Shown: positions 1-8,562 of the stretch, piece by piece
Layout: each line of letters opens with the position of its first letter
Position numbering within the stretch: position 1 is the first letter of the stretch
Assembly (NCBI GenBank): GCA_903889245.1
Contig: CAISWQ010000043.1
Location: 1 to 38,679 of the forward strand
Direction of reading: 5' to 3'
DNA length: 38,679 bases
Source of the DNA: an uncultured Lentisphaerota bacterium
GTDB lineage: Bacteria; Verrucomicrobiota; Kiritimatiellia; CAIQIC01
Translations under genes and position numbers: made by a program
The notes under the pieces: generated by a model
The model's input: only the letters and a program-made list of their open reading frames with translations
What the model was told of the DNA's origin: nothing
Database searches by the model: none

Positions 1-510
1 AGCCGCACGTTCGGGCTGTGGGACGCCCTCCTGTGCGGCTATGGATAACTCCTTGAATGAAGAAATCAGTGTGATAACAATGCAGTCAAACACCGACCGG
101 GACTCACTCTGAATCTGTTCCAGTCCGCGGGGGAAGGTCACAAGGGGGCCCATTTCGGAATGAGGCCCAGCTACGCTTCCATATTTATGACCAGGTGGCG
201 GAATGCCGCTATAAGGCGGATAGGAATGCCAGTCATGGTTAAGAAGCGACTTGATGTCATCCTGACGAGTGATGCGCTCATAACAAATCCGGGCAACGAG
301 ATGCTGCTGCCAATTTAGCCTAGTGTCCGTGGCGGCTAAGGCAAGCAACGGGACCGCGTTTGTTCCGAGATCCACAATCTCATTACGCGCTTCGATGTAA
401 GAGTTCGTTTGCGCTACGGCTGCCTCGGAAAGCATACTTTCGAGTTGTTTTGGCTCAATAGCACTGGTGTTCAAGGACAGAAGGAGAAATCCAACAAAAA
501 GAAATTTCAT
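1..510 (-). CDS. Secreted hypothetical protein, C-terminus cut by window edge
   Basis: The frame is open from an ATG at 508-510 to base 1 (170 codons, no stop), so the C-terminus lies outside the window. The product begins MKFLFVGFLLLSLNTSAIEP, a typical Sec signal peptide with probable cleavage near residue 17-18. The stretch EIVDLGTNAVPLLALAATD, about residues 44-62, resembles one helical HEAT-like repeat; this is a weak impression. The later part is rich in Pro, His and Tyr with no motif I recognise. A GGGAG ribosome binding site ends 8 bases before the ATG. The upstream gene's TGA (515-517) is only 4 bases away, so the two are probably cotranscribed and translationally coupled. Function unknown; export is the only confident inference. 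Confidence 0.75.
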   Translation of the reverse strand, partial: MKFLFVGFLLLSLNTSAIEPKQLESMLSEAAVAQTNSYIEARNEIVDLGTNAVPLLALAATDTRLNWQQHLVARICYERITRQDDIKSLLNHDWHSYPPYSGIPPPGHKYGSVAGPHSEMGPLVTFPRGLEQIQSESRSVFDCIVITLISSFKELSIAAQEGVPQPERAA

Positions 511-514
511 AGTG

Positions 515-883
515 TCACTCCCATTTATTTATTTGCCGCCACCACGGCGGTGTCAGGTTCAACTGGCGCTGCGCTGCTGTGGCGCAGTGGATCTCGCCGC
601 CCTTTGTGTGTGTCGTGCGCGCGTAGATGCCATCGGTTTCCAGCCAGGCCGGCCGCAGCGGCACGAGCGCGCTGACGGCCAAGTCATTTTCATTGGTATC
701 CACGCCCGCCAGTTGGCCGAGCGACGGCGCCCGGCCGGTCCACGCCGGATTGTTGGTGGAGATTTCGATCAGCCCGACCCCCTGCACCATCTGCCCCTTC
801 ACGTCAATCCCGTTGGTGAACACCTCCTGTGCCGATACCACGCCACACAGGCCCAACGCCAGTCCGCAAACCAGAAGCCTCAT
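515..883 (-). CDS. Small secreted hypothetical protein (122 aa)
   Basis: I chose the ATG at 881-883 over an upstream in-frame ATG (973) because it is preceded by GGAG at suitable spacing and starts a clean signal peptide (MRLLVCGLALGLCGVVSAQ, cleavage near residue 19). The mature part is about 100 residues, rich in Gly, Thr and Asn, and looks beta-strand prone. A Trp-rich end (PPWWRQINKWE) precedes the stop. I recognise no family. It is followed after 4 bases by a second secreted protein, so the pair likely forms a small export-destined operon. A run of 12 G residues lies about 70 bases upstream on the plus strand and could affect transcription. Confidence 0.65.
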   Translation of the reverse strand: MRLLVCGLALGLCGVVSAQEVFTNGIDVKGQMVQGVGLIEISTNNPAWTGRAPSLGQLAGVDTNENDLAVSALVPLRPAWLETDGIYARTTHTKGGEIHCATAAQRQLNLTPPWWRQINKWE

Positions 884-952
884 AACTCCGCCTTCCTTTC
901 CTTGACTGCTCCCGCTAACTCCCGTCCCACATCCGGCTCGGACGGTAGCGTA

Positions 953-964
953 GGGGGGGGGGGG
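953..964. repeat. G12 homopolymer tract
   Basis: Twelve consecutive G residues (C on the minus strand) lie about 70 bases upstream of the minus-strand gene starting at 883. Such tracts are slippage-prone in replication and also error-prone in assembly. It is not inside a gene I support. The position would suit an effect on promoter spacing for the secreted-protein pair, but that is inference. Confidence 0.8.
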
Positions 965-1017
965 CTGCGTCAATGCTTTTTAAAATATTTTTTGCCGATA
1001 GATCATCCAAGGAGAAA

Positions 1018-1093
1018 CGCCCTGACGGGCGCGCTACAAACGACGGTGATCGGGTGACTGGGTGGTTGGTAGCGCCGCCGTCAGGCGGCATTC
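1018..1093 (+). repeat. Two-hairpin dispersed repeat, copy A
   Basis: A first hairpin (CGCCC-TGAC-GGGCG, 1018-1031) is followed by a roughly 40-base linker and a second hairpin (GCCGCC-GTCA-GGCGGC, 1074-1089). The whole element, including GCGCTACAAACGACG after hairpin 1 and TTGGTAG before hairpin 2, recurs in opposite orientation at about 15649-15724. It sits between the divergent secreted-protein pair and dinB. Loop and stem bases differ compensatorily between copies in the second hairpin (GCCGCC/GGCGGC versus CCCGCC/GGCGGG), which suggests that the folded form matters or that the element spreads as a unit. Confidence 0.7.
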
Positions 1094-1169
1094 GTCTTTC
1101 CATCAAGTATAACAAGTCCTCCGCGGATTCCGCCGTGAATTTTAGGACGCACGCCGTTATCATCGCCAC

Positions 1170-2381
1170 ATGGACCGGGTCATCCTCCATGCCGACATGG
1201 ACGCGTTCTTCGCCGCCTGCGAAGTGCGCGAGCGCCCGGAACTACGCGGGCAGCCGGTCGTCGTCGGCTCGCCGCCGGGTCAGCGTGGCGTCGTCGCAGC
1301 CGCTTCCTACGAGGCACGCAAATACGGCATTCATTCGGCTATGCCTTCCCGCGAGGCCGGCCGCCGTTGTCCCCACGCCGTGTTCCTGCCGCCGAACATG
1401 CGGCTCTATAGTCGCGTCTCCAAGGACATCTTCCGCATCTTCGAGCGCTTTTCCCCTTTGGTGGAACCGGTGTCCGTGGACGAGGCCTTCCTCGACGTCA
1501 CCGGTGCGCAGCGCCTGTTTGGCGATGGCCCCACGATCGCCGCGAAGCTCAAGGCTACCGTGAAGGCGGAAACGCAGCTCACGGTGTCCGTCGGCGTGGC
1601 CCCGAACAAATTCCTCGCCAAGCTCGCCAGCGATATGCACAAACCCGATGGCCTGACCGTGGTTCCCTCCGAACCCACCGCCATTCGCGCCTTCCTCGCG
1701 CCGCTGCCGGTCGGCCGCGTCTGGGGCGTCGGCAAGGTCAGTGAGAAGATTCTGAATCGCGCCGGCTTCCAGACCATCGGCGATATCCAGCGCTCTTCTC
1801 CCGCCCATCTGGAACGACTGCTTGGCCACGAGGCCGCGCAACACCTCTTTGCGCTCGCTCACGGCGAGGATGCCCGCGCCGTCGAGGTCAGTTGGGATGA
1901 GAAAAGTATCTCCCGCGAACACACCTTCCTTGAGGATGTGAGTGACGTGGCCGTGCTGGAACAGACGCTCGGCGATCTGGTGGAGGATGTCGGCCGCCGC
2001 CTCCGCAAGGCCGGCAAATACGCCGGCTTCGCCCGGCTCAAGCTCCGCTGGAAAGATTTCACCACCATCACCCGCCAGTTGCCGCTGACGCCGCCGCGCT
2101 GCGACGACTTCCGCCTCCGCGCCGCGGCGCAGGAACTTTTTGCCGCGCAGAAACTGATCGCGCCGGTGCGTTTGCTTGGCTTCGGCGTGGGCCAACTCAC
2201 TCTGCAATCGGCGGGACAACTCAACCTCTTCGAGAAACCGCAGCACGGTGAAGCCGCGAGCCGCGCCGTGGATGCCATCCGCAAGCAGTTCGGCCCCGCC
2301 GCCATTTTGAGCGCCTCCGCGAAACTCGCGCCAACGGATCAGAAGAAAACTAAACCCACGAAAGATAAATTGCCCCTTTGA
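1170..2381 (+). CDS. dinB: DNA polymerase IV (Y-family translesion polymerase)
   Basis: This is a full-length Y-family polymerase of 403 aa, slightly longer than the usual ~350. It copies past damaged template bases and extends mismatched ends in the cytoplasm. Visible motifs are the first metal-binding Asp in HADMDAFF (D9) with steric-gate Phe at 13-14, the catalytic SVDEAFLDVT (D104, E105), the VGVAPNKFLAKLASDMHKPDG stretch at 141-161, the helix-hairpin-helix region WGVGKV around 185-190, the little-finger domain at about 240-345, and a sliding-clamp binding peptide QLNLF at 350-354. A further basic tail of about 45 residues follows. No good Shine-Dalgarno precedes the ATG, and no closer in-frame start fits. 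I see no LexA-type dyad in the 200 bases upstream, so SOS control is not evident. It appears monocistronic. Confidence 0.96.
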   Translation: MDRVILHADMDAFFAACEVRERPELRGQPVVVGSPPGQRGVVAAASYEARKYGIHSAMPSREAGRRCPHAVFLPPNMRLYSRVSKDIFRIFERFSPLVEPVSVDEAFLDVTGAQRLFGDGPTIAAKLKATVKAETQLTVSVGVAPNKFLAKLASDMHKPDGLTVVPSEPTAIRAFLAPLPVGRVWGVGKVSEKILNRAGFQTIGDIQRSSPAHLERLLGHEAAQHLFALAHGEDARAVEVSWDEKSISREHTFLEDVSDVAVLEQTLGDLVEDVGRRLRKAGKYAGFARLKLRWKDFTTITRQLPLTPPRCDDFRLRAAAQELFAAQKLIAPVRLLGFGVGQLTLQSAGQLNLFEKPQHGEAASRAVDAIRKQFGPAAILSASAKLAPTDQKKTKPTKDKLPL

Positions 2382-2398
2382 TCTTACACAGCCTGCTT

Positions 2399-2449
2399 CT
2401 GTAGCGGCGAGCTGCGGTCGCCGACGGCGGCCATAGGCCGCCGCTACAG
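2399..2449. repeat. CTGTAGCGGCG inverted-repeat element, copy A
   Basis: Outer arms CTGTAGCGGCG (2399-2409) and CGCCGCTACAG (2439-2449) are perfect inverted repeats. Inside is a strong hairpin CGGCGGCC-ATA-GGCCGCCG (2425-2443) that shares bases with the right outer arm, so the two folds are alternatives. It lies 17 bases after the dinB stop. There is no T-run, so it is not a classical intrinsic terminator, but the hairpin may protect or end the dinB transcript. A related element with matching outer arms is at 28420-28480. Confidence 0.7.
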
Positions 2450-2542
2450 CGAGCTCTGCCTCGCCTGCCCGGCGTAGACCTCCTCGCCCCTTCCTCCGTT
2501 TCCGCTTGTCGGCGCGGGGCGGGCGGCGTTTAATCGGCGCGG

Positions 2543-2625
2543 TTTTTCCGAGGCTTGGAAAAAGTCAGCGTGAGATTTTCCAAGGCTTGGAAAATAGCGG
2601 TGTGCGACTTTCCAAGCTTTGGAAA
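2543..2625. repeat. TTCCAAGGCTTGGAA palindrome array 1 (three copies)
   Basis: Three palindromes have centres at 2553, 2585 and 2617, exactly 32 bp apart: TTTTTCC-GAGGCTT-GGAAAAA (2543-2563), TTTTCCAAGGCTTGGAAAA (2576-2594) and TTTCCAAGCTTTGGAAA (2609-2625). The spacers between them share no obvious sequence. The third copy ends 6 bases before the yggS ATG, and its right arm GGAAAA is the only Shine-Dalgarno-like sequence available to yggS. The site is therefore both promoter-proximal and overlapping the ribosome binding site of the yggS-proC-AsmA-like operon. The odd centre leaves a one-base loop, so a duplex-DNA binding site is more plausible than an RNA hairpin. Confidence 0.9.
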
Positions 2626-2631
2626 AAATAA

Positions 2632-3314
<683 letters not shown>

Positions 3315-3318
<4 letters not shown>

Positions 3319-4124
3319 CTGGTAATCTTGTTTTTCTGGGCGCAGGCAATATGGCGGAGGCGTTGGTGTCCGGCTTGCTGGCCTGTAATCGCTGGCCGCG
3401 CAAGCAAGTCGTGGTGACCGATTTGTTGCCGGAACGCCGTCATTTGCTCACGGAGAAATTCGGTGTCCAGGCGGAGGTTGATAATGCGACGGCGGTCGCC
3501 GGCGCGTCCGTCGTGGTTCTGGCCGTCAAACCACAGATGTTGGCGGGAGTCTTTGCCGCCATTCGCCATGCGTTGCCCGCCGACGCCCTTGTCGTCAGCA
3601 TCGCCGCCGGCATCACCACCGCGAAGATCGAGAACGCGCTCGGCGGGAAGGTCCGTGTTGTCCGCGCGATGCCGAACACCCCGGCGCTCGTCGGCTACGG
3701 CGTCGCCGCGATCTGCGGAGGATTGAACGCCCGGCCGGCCGACCTCGATACCGCGCAGGACCTGCTCTCCGCCACCGGCGAAGTCGTCCGCGTCGAGGAG
3801 GCCGCGATGGACGCCGTCACCGCCGTCAGCGGCAGCGGCCCCGCCTATGTTTTCTATCTGATGGAGGCCATGCTGGAAGCCGCGCGCCAGATGGGCTTGG
3901 ATGGCAGCGTGGCCCGCAAGCTGGTTTATTCAACGGTCAAGGGTTCCGCCGAGCTGATCCTGCGGCACGGCCTGCCGCCGGAGGAGTTGCGCGCCCGCGT
4001 CACCTCCAAGGGCGGCACCACCGCCGCCGCGATGGCCGTCAAGGACAAGCGCGAGGTCAAGGCCGCGATCATCGAGGCCATGCTCGCCGCGCGGGATCGG
4101 GCCGCCGAACTGGCCAGAATGTGA
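3315..4124 (+). CDS. proC: Pyrroline-5-carboxylate reductase
   Basis: The 269-aa product catalyses the last step of proline synthesis, reducing pyrroline-5-carboxylate with NAD(P)H in the cytoplasm. Visible features are the N-terminal Rossmann motif FLGAGNMAEA (about 8-17), VVVLAVKPQ, VVSIAAGI, RAMPNTPALVGYG, and the C-terminal signature AVSGSGPAYVFYLMEAM, followed by TSKGGTTAAA at the substrate site. Length matches the family. The start is the ATG at 3315 that overlaps the yggS TGA; a GGAG lies 7 bases upstream. A longer frame running from 2619 in this phase is only an antisense-like extension over yggS and is rejected. The stop overlaps the next gene's GTG. Confidence 0.96.
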
Positions 4125-5116
4125 GCCCCATGCGCAAGTTCTGGACAAAACGCGAACCGCCGCCACCCCCGCCCGACCCGCAAGGGCGCGGCGCCGATGG
4201 CCAGATTTATATCGGCTGGGACGAGAAACAGAAAATGAGCGACGCTACTGCTAAATGGACCGGGGAACCCAAACGGCGCGGACTCTTTTCCGGCCTGCGC
4301 GGGTTCATCGTCAGCACCCTCCTGCTCTGCGCCCTGCTCTACGGCGCGATCTACATCATCGGCCTGATGGATGGCTTCCGCGCCTTTCTCGAAGACAGCC
4401 TGAAAGCCAATCTCGACCTCCGCGTCAAAATCACCAAGGCGTGGCTGACGCCCGCGCTCAATCTGGAATTCGAGGGCTTGAGTACGGAACACTTTGGACG
4501 CAAGGGCATGCCTGGCCTCCAGATTCAACGTGGTAAGATCGAGTGGACCGTGCATGACGAAACCGGCTGGCATCTGCCCCAAGTCCGCCGCGCGGTTTTG
4601 CGCGGTGTTGGCGTCGCCTTCGCCCCCGATGATTACGGCCGCTGGGAGCCCACGCCCCTCGCGCCTATTGGCGAAAAGATTGCCGACTGGTGCGGGTTCA
4701 AGGTTGCCGCGCCCCAAGCGGAGAAACCTATTCCTTCGCTCGAAAAGAAAACGAATGACGCAACGAAAAACCCGCCTGACGTCGCCGCCTTGCTGCGCCG
4801 GATGCGCTTGGAAATCGCCGACGCCCGCCTTGCCTGGGCCGACGCCGAGGGCAACGAACTCGCGCTGGCCAATAAAATCCGCCTCGCCATCCAGCCGCTG
4901 GTACTGCCCAGCCGCGAAGTGACCCACTACTGGCTGCGCGTGGACGAGATCATCCGCGCCGATGGCCGCCGGGCGCACGATATCCGCGTGGAGTTCTTTG
5001 ACTTGGGCGAGCAGAAGGTGATGCTGGAATTACGCGCCGACTGGATTGGCGCCCGGCCACCCGTCAGGTCTCCGACGCCCTCCGCTGTAACCAATGCCCC
5101 GGCGTTCATCCCCTGA
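4121..5116 (+). CDS. Single-pass membrane protein with AsmA-like periplasmic domain
   Basis: The frame starts at GTG 4121, overlapping the proC stop as GTGA, or at ATG 4130 (three residues later); both give about 330 aa. The N-terminus is Pro-rich (PPPPPPDP) and basic, followed by one membrane segment at about residues 61-84 (FIVSTLLLCALLYGAIYIIGL). The remainder would lie in the periplasm. The block LKANLDLRVKITKAWLTPALNLEFEGLS resembles the start of AsmA/DUF748-type proteins, which are elongated beta structures linked to lipid traffic and outer-membrane assembly. That assignment rests on pattern resemblance only. A charged linker (residues ~200-220) divides two halves. Coupling to proC suggests co-expression rather than shared chemistry. 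Confidence 0.65.
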   Translation: MSPMRKFWTKREPPPPPPDPQGRGADGQIYIGWDEKQKMSDATAKWTGEPKRRGLFSGLRGFIVSTLLLCALLYGAIYIIGLMDGFRAFLEDSLKANLDLRVKITKAWLTPALNLEFEGLSTEHFGRKGMPGLQIQRGKIEWTVHDETGWHLPQVRRAVLRGVGVAFAPDDYGRWEPTPLAPIGEKIADWCGFKVAAPQAEKPIPSLEKKTNDATKNPPDVAALLRRMRLEIADARLAWADAEGNELALANKIRLAIQPLVLPSREVTHYWLRVDEIIRADGRRAHDIRVEFFDLGEQKVMLELRADWIGARPPVRSPTPSAVTNAPAFIP

Positions 5117-5169
5117 ACTTCCTTGGACGCCGATGAGCGCCGATGTGGCAGCTTCCCAATCCGCGAAAG

Positions 5170-6036
5170 TCAGCGGACCTTGGCAGCGAGTGATGGGCCC
5201 TTCCAAGCCTTGGAAAATTGCCGTCCGGTTTTTCCAAGGCTTGGAAACGCGTGCGGTTGGGCGGGCGCGCCGGCGAGGGCGAGCTTGCGGAAATGGCGGC
5301 GGTAGGCCAGCGGCGTCGAGCCGATGATCGCACGAAAGGCGCGCGTGAACGCGCTCTGGTCATAGAAGCCGCAGTCGAGCGCGATCGCGCCGGCGGTCTT
5401 GTCGCTGGCGATCAGCTCCTGGCAGGCGGCGTGCAGGCGCTGGCGGACGAGGTAGTGCATCGGCGGCTCGCCGAGCAGTTGCTGGAACTGGCGCACGAAC
5501 TGGCTCTCCGACCAGTGGACGAGCCGCGCGAGCTGGCCGGTGGTCACACTCTCACGAAAGTGCGTGTGCAGGTGGTGCAGCGCGGGCTCGAGCCGCGCGA
5601 AGGGTTGCAACACGCCATAAACCTCGTGCAACTCGTACATCGCGCCGGCGACGCCGCACACGCGGCCGGCGGCGTCGCGGAGCGGCAACTTCGTGACGAG
5701 CCACCAGCGCAGCGGGCCGGCGATATCGGGGACCATCTGGACGTAGCGCGAGAGCGAGCGGCCGGTGCGGATCACGCGGCGGTCCTCCTCAATGAAGACC
5801 GCGGCGACCTCCGGCGGGCGGAAGTCGAAGTCGGTCTTGCCCAGCACCTCCCACTCGTGCTGGCAGCCGAGAATTTCCAAAAGCCGCGCGTTGACGCGGA
5901 CGAAGCGGCTGGCCTCGTCCTTGGCGAAGAACGCGACCATCGGCAGCGCGGCAAACAGGCTGGCGAGCTGCAGCTCGCCACCCAGCCGCCGGAGAAACTG
6001 CTGCTGGAACCGCAGGGCCTGGCGCTTGGCGTCCAT
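5170..6036 (-). CDS. PAS-domain AraC-family transcriptional regulator
   Basis: From the ATG at 6034-6036 the protein is 288 aa; an in-frame TTG at 6072 would add 12 residues. No clear Shine-Dalgarno decides it. Residues about 32-136 form a PAS-type sensor (VAFFAKDEASRFVRVNARLLEIL, GKTDFDF, IRTGRSLSRY, KLPLRDAAGRVCGVAG). Residues about 156-250 are a double helix-turn-helix of the AraC type (TTGQLARLVHWSESQFVRQF, AGAIALDCGFYDQSAFTRAFR, GSTPLAYRR). The gene is divergent from, and 90 bp away from, a four-gene Tat/TIM-barrel operon, so it probably controls that operon in response to a small ligand. The last ~38 residues are unlike the family and are partly encoded by two palindromic repeats. Confidence 0.9.
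   Translation of the reverse strand: MDAKRQALRFQQQFLRRLGGELQLASLFAALPMVAFFAKDEASRFVRVNARLLEILGCQHEWEVLGKTDFDFRPPEVAAVFIEEDRRVIRTGRSLSRYVQMVPDIAGPLRWWLVTKLPLRDAAGRVCGVAGAMYELHEVYGVLQPFARLEPALHHLHTHFRESVTTGQLARLVHWSESQFVRQFQQLLGEPPMHYLVRQRLHAACQELIASDKTAGAIALDCGFYDQSAFTRAFRAIIGSTPLAYRRHFRKLALAGAPAQPHAFPSLGKTGRQFSKAWKGPSLAAKVR
5201..5247. repeat. TTCCAAGGCTTGGAA palindrome array 2 (two copies, inside a coding end)
   Basis: TTCCAAGCCTTGGAA (5201-5215, centre 5208) and TTTCCAAGGCTTGGAAA (5231-5247, centre 5239) are 31 bp apart. Unlike the other arrays this one lies between convergent genes and inside the 3' end of the AraC-type gene, where it encodes FPSLGK (264-269) and FSKAWK (274-279). A half-site ACCTTGG around 5177-5183 could be a decayed third copy. 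There is no start codon nearby, which argues against an exclusively promoter role. Confidence 0.9.
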
Positions 6037-6126
6037 GCCGGGAAAATACAAAATATTGCCGCTTTCCGCCAAGCCTTTCGCTGACAGCCCCTTTATCCTG
6101 CCGCACGCTCACAGCGGAGAAATACC

Positions 6127-7569
6127 ATGAAGAACAAACCGTCCGTGCAGGCAGGCCGACCCACCGCGCCGGGAATTTCCCGCCGCGAGTTTCTTGGCAA
6201 GGCGGCGGCCGTCGCCGCGTTCAGCATCGTGCCGCGGCACGTGCTCGGCGGGCCGGGCCACGTGGCGCCGAGTGCCAAGACCACACTCGCGTGCATCGGC
6301 TGCGGCGGGCAGGGCTCGCAGAACATGATGGCGTTCCTCGATTTCCCGGAGGTGCAGGTGGTCGCCGTCTGCGATGCCGACCGCGAGAGCGAAGGCTTCC
6401 TCTCGTGGAACTGGAAGCAGGGCAAGGAGGGCAAGGCGTGCGGCCGCGAGCCGGCGAAACGCGCGGTGGAGGAGTTCTATGGCAAGCAGCAGCCGTCCGG
6501 CCAGTATCGCGGCTGCAAGACCTACGCCGACTATCGCGAGCTGCTCGCCAAGGAAGATGTGGATGCGGTGATGGTCGCGACGCCGGACCACGCGCACGCG
6601 GTCATCACGCTGGCGGCGCTGAAGAAGAAAAAACACGTCTATTGCGAGAAGCCGCTGACGTGGTCGGTGGCGGAGGCGCGCGCGGTTGCGGAGGAGGCGC
6701 AGCGGGCGGGCGTGGCGACGCAGTTGGGCAATCACGGCCAGGCCAGCGAGGAAGATCGCGTGGTGCGCGAGCTGATCATGGCCGGCGCCATCGGGCCGGT
6801 GCATGAAGTCCAGGTCGCCATCGGCGCGCGCTTCTGGCATTACCCGGCCTTGCAGGACCGGCCCGCGGACAAGCCGCCGGTGCCACCCGGGCTGGATTGG
6901 AATCTCTGGCTCGGCCCGGCCGCGGACCGGCCCTATCATCCCGAATATCATCCGTGGACCTGGCGGAACTGGTGGGACTTCGGCACGGGCCAGCTCGGCG
7001 ACCTGGGCTGCCACAAACTCTCCACCGTGTTCAAGGCGCTGGACCTGCGGCACCCGACCAGCGTCGAGGCCAGCTCGACGAAGATGTTCCCGGAGGTCTA
7101 TCCGCTGGGCGTGATCGCGCGCTTCCAATTCCCTGCCCGCGGCGACCGGCCGCCGGTGAAGCTGAACTGGTATGACGGCGGCTTGCTGCCGGCGTTGCCG
7201 GAGGAGATGCAGCCGTGCAGCCGCGGCTACGAGACCATCTTCATCGGCGAGAAGGGCAAGATCTACGGCAACCGGATCATCCCCGATGAAAAACGAAAGG
7301 CGTTCGGCAAGCCGCCGAAGGTGCTGCCGCGCTCGCCGGGCCACTACAAGGAGTTCGTCCTCGCCTGCCGCGGCGGGCCGGCGCCGGGCGCGAATTTCGT
7401 CGACCATGCGGGCATCCTCACGGAGACCTGCCTGCTGGGCAACGTCGCGTTGCGCGCGGGCAAGAAGCTGTTCTGGGATGGCCCGGCGCTGAAGGTCACC
7501 AACGACGAAGCGGCGAACAAGCTGTTGCATCGCGAATATCGCGAAGGCTGGAAGGTGGAAGGAGCATGA
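6127..7569 (+). CDS. Tat-exported Gfo/Idh/MocA family oxidoreductase
   Basis: This 480-aa protein starts with a twin-arginine signal (SRREFLGKAAAVAAFSIVP, residues 18-36), so it is folded with its cofactor and exported. The Rossmann domain shows CIGCGGQGSQN (57-66), VVAVCDADRE, AVMVATPDHAHA (148-157) and the family hallmark YCEKPLTWS (172-180). The C-terminal half (WNLWLGPAADRPYHPEYHPWTWRNWWDFGTG) matches the secreted PVC-group subgroup. Related enzymes oxidise, epimerise or cleave sugars with NAD(P)+; the substrate is not predictable. GGAGA lies 8 bases before the ATG. It is the first gene of an operon with two TIM-barrel proteins and a hydrolase, divergent from a PAS-AraC regulator. Confidence 0.93.
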   Translation: MKNKPSVQAGRPTAPGISRREFLGKAAAVAAFSIVPRHVLGGPGHVAPSAKTTLACIGCGGQGSQNMMAFLDFPEVQVVAVCDADRESEGFLSWNWKQGKEGKACGREPAKRAVEEFYGKQQPSGQYRGCKTYADYRELLAKEDVDAVMVATPDHAHAVITLAALKKKKHVYCEKPLTWSVAEARAVAEEAQRAGVATQLGNHGQASEEDRVVRELIMAGAIGPVHEVQVAIGARFWHYPALQDRPADKPPVPPGLDWNLWLGPAADRPYHPEYHPWTWRNWWDFGTGQLGDLGCHKLSTVFKALDLRHPTSVEASSTKMFPEVYPLGVIARFQFPARGDRPPVKLNWYDGGLLPALPEEMQPCSRGYETIFIGEKGKIYGNRIIPDEKRKAFGKPPKVLPRSPGHYKEFVLACRGGPAPGANFVDHAGILTETCLLGNVALRAGKKLFWDGPALKVTNDEAANKLLHREYREGWKVEGA

Positions 7570-7571
7570 AC

Positions 7572-8540
7572 ATGAAGCAGAACTTTTCACGGCGGCAGAT
7601 GTTGTGCGGCGCGGCGCAGGCGGTCGCGGTGTGCGGGCTCGGCGCGGTGGCGCCCGCGGCCGCGCGCGCGGCGGAGAAGCCGGCGGGCAAAATCCGGATC
7701 GGCGTGGCGACGACGGGCTTCACCAAGCTCTCCAACGCCGAGCTGGCGAAGGAGCTGTCCGGCGCGGGCATCAAGCTCATCCAGCTCTTCCTCACGCAGA
7801 CCGACAGCAGCTACTGGAAGTACAACACGCACGTGGATGTCTCCACCCTGACGCCGGAGCGCTGCAAGGCCATCGCGGCCACCTACCGCGACGCCGGCAT
7901 CGAGATCCACAGCATCGGCGTCTACGCGAACCTGATCCATCCCGACCCGGCGGAGCGCAAGGCGAACTTCGAGTACTTCGAGGCGATGATGCAGATCGGC
8001 GCGCACATGGGCGTGCGCGCGTTCATCACCGAGGCCGGGCATTTCCACGACGACAAGGAGCCCGCACCGCGCATCCCGCTGGAATTCCAGGACGCGGTCT
8101 GGCCGCAGATGGTCGCGACGGCGAAGGAGCTCGACGCCCTCGCCGCGCGCTACGACGCCAAGGTGCTGTTCGAGCCGTTCTACCGCGGCTTCCTCGCCAG
8201 CGCGAAGCGGCTGCGGATGTTCCTCGAGGCGCTCAACTCGCCGCGCATGCGCGCGCTGCTCGACGCGGCGAACCTGATCGAGATCAACGATGTGGATGAA
8301 ATGTTCCAGCAGCTCGCGCCCTTCATTGACTGCATCCACGCAAAGGACCGCAAGCTCCACACCGACCGCGGCGTCGCCGCCGGCAAGGGCGATCTCGACT
8401 ACCGCCGGTTCGTCACGCTCGCTGCGCAGCGCACGCCCGGCGTGCCGCTGGTGCTCGAATATGTGGGCGCGGCGGATTACCGCGCCGCGCTCGATCACCT
8501 GCGCAACGTGCTGCGCGAAACCGGCATCGAAGCCACCTGA
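7572..8540 (+). CDS. Sugar phosphate isomerase/epimerase-like TIM barrel with Tat signal
   Basis: The upstream GGAAGGAG (7557-7564) is correctly spaced for ATG 7572 but not for the ATG at 7566 that overlaps the previous stop, so I place the start at 7572 (322 aa). The N-terminus NFSRRQMLCGAAQAVAVCGLG (residues 4-24) is a Tat-type signal. The mature part is a xylose-isomerase-like TIM barrel (AP endonuclease 2 fold): ELSGAGIKLIQLF, YRDAGIEIHSIGVYANL, ANFEYFEAMMQIGAHMGVRAFI, KVLFEPFYRG, LLDAANLIEIND, CIHAKDRK and VLEYVG. The conserved Glu, His and Asp positions of the metal site are present in these strand ends. The substrate is unknown; pairing with a Gfo/Idh oxidoreductase suggests keto-sugar or inositol-like chemistry outside the cytoplasm. 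Confidence 0.88.
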   Translation: MKQNFSRRQMLCGAAQAVAVCGLGAVAPAAARAAEKPAGKIRIGVATTGFTKLSNAELAKELSGAGIKLIQLFLTQTDSSYWKYNTHVDVSTLTPERCKAIAATYRDAGIEIHSIGVYANLIHPDPAERKANFEYFEAMMQIGAHMGVRAFITEAGHFHDDKEPAPRIPLEFQDAVWPQMVATAKELDALAARYDAKVLFEPFYRGFLASAKRLRMFLEALNSPRMRALLDAANLIEINDVDEMFQQLAPFIDCIHAKDRKLHTDRGVAAGKGDLDYRRFVTLAAQRTPGVPLVLEYVGAADYRAALDHLRNVLRETGIEAT

Positions 8541-8562
8541 AAATAAACAAGGAGAAATACAC

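Noticed and set aside
970-1169. LexA box upstream of dinB
   Set aside because: I found no convincing dyad of the known LexA types in this interval.
2543-2625. Palindromes as intrinsic terminators
   Set aside because: The arms leave a one-base loop and the stems are AT-rich, so they fold poorly as RNA. Array 1 lies just before a start codon, not after a gene.
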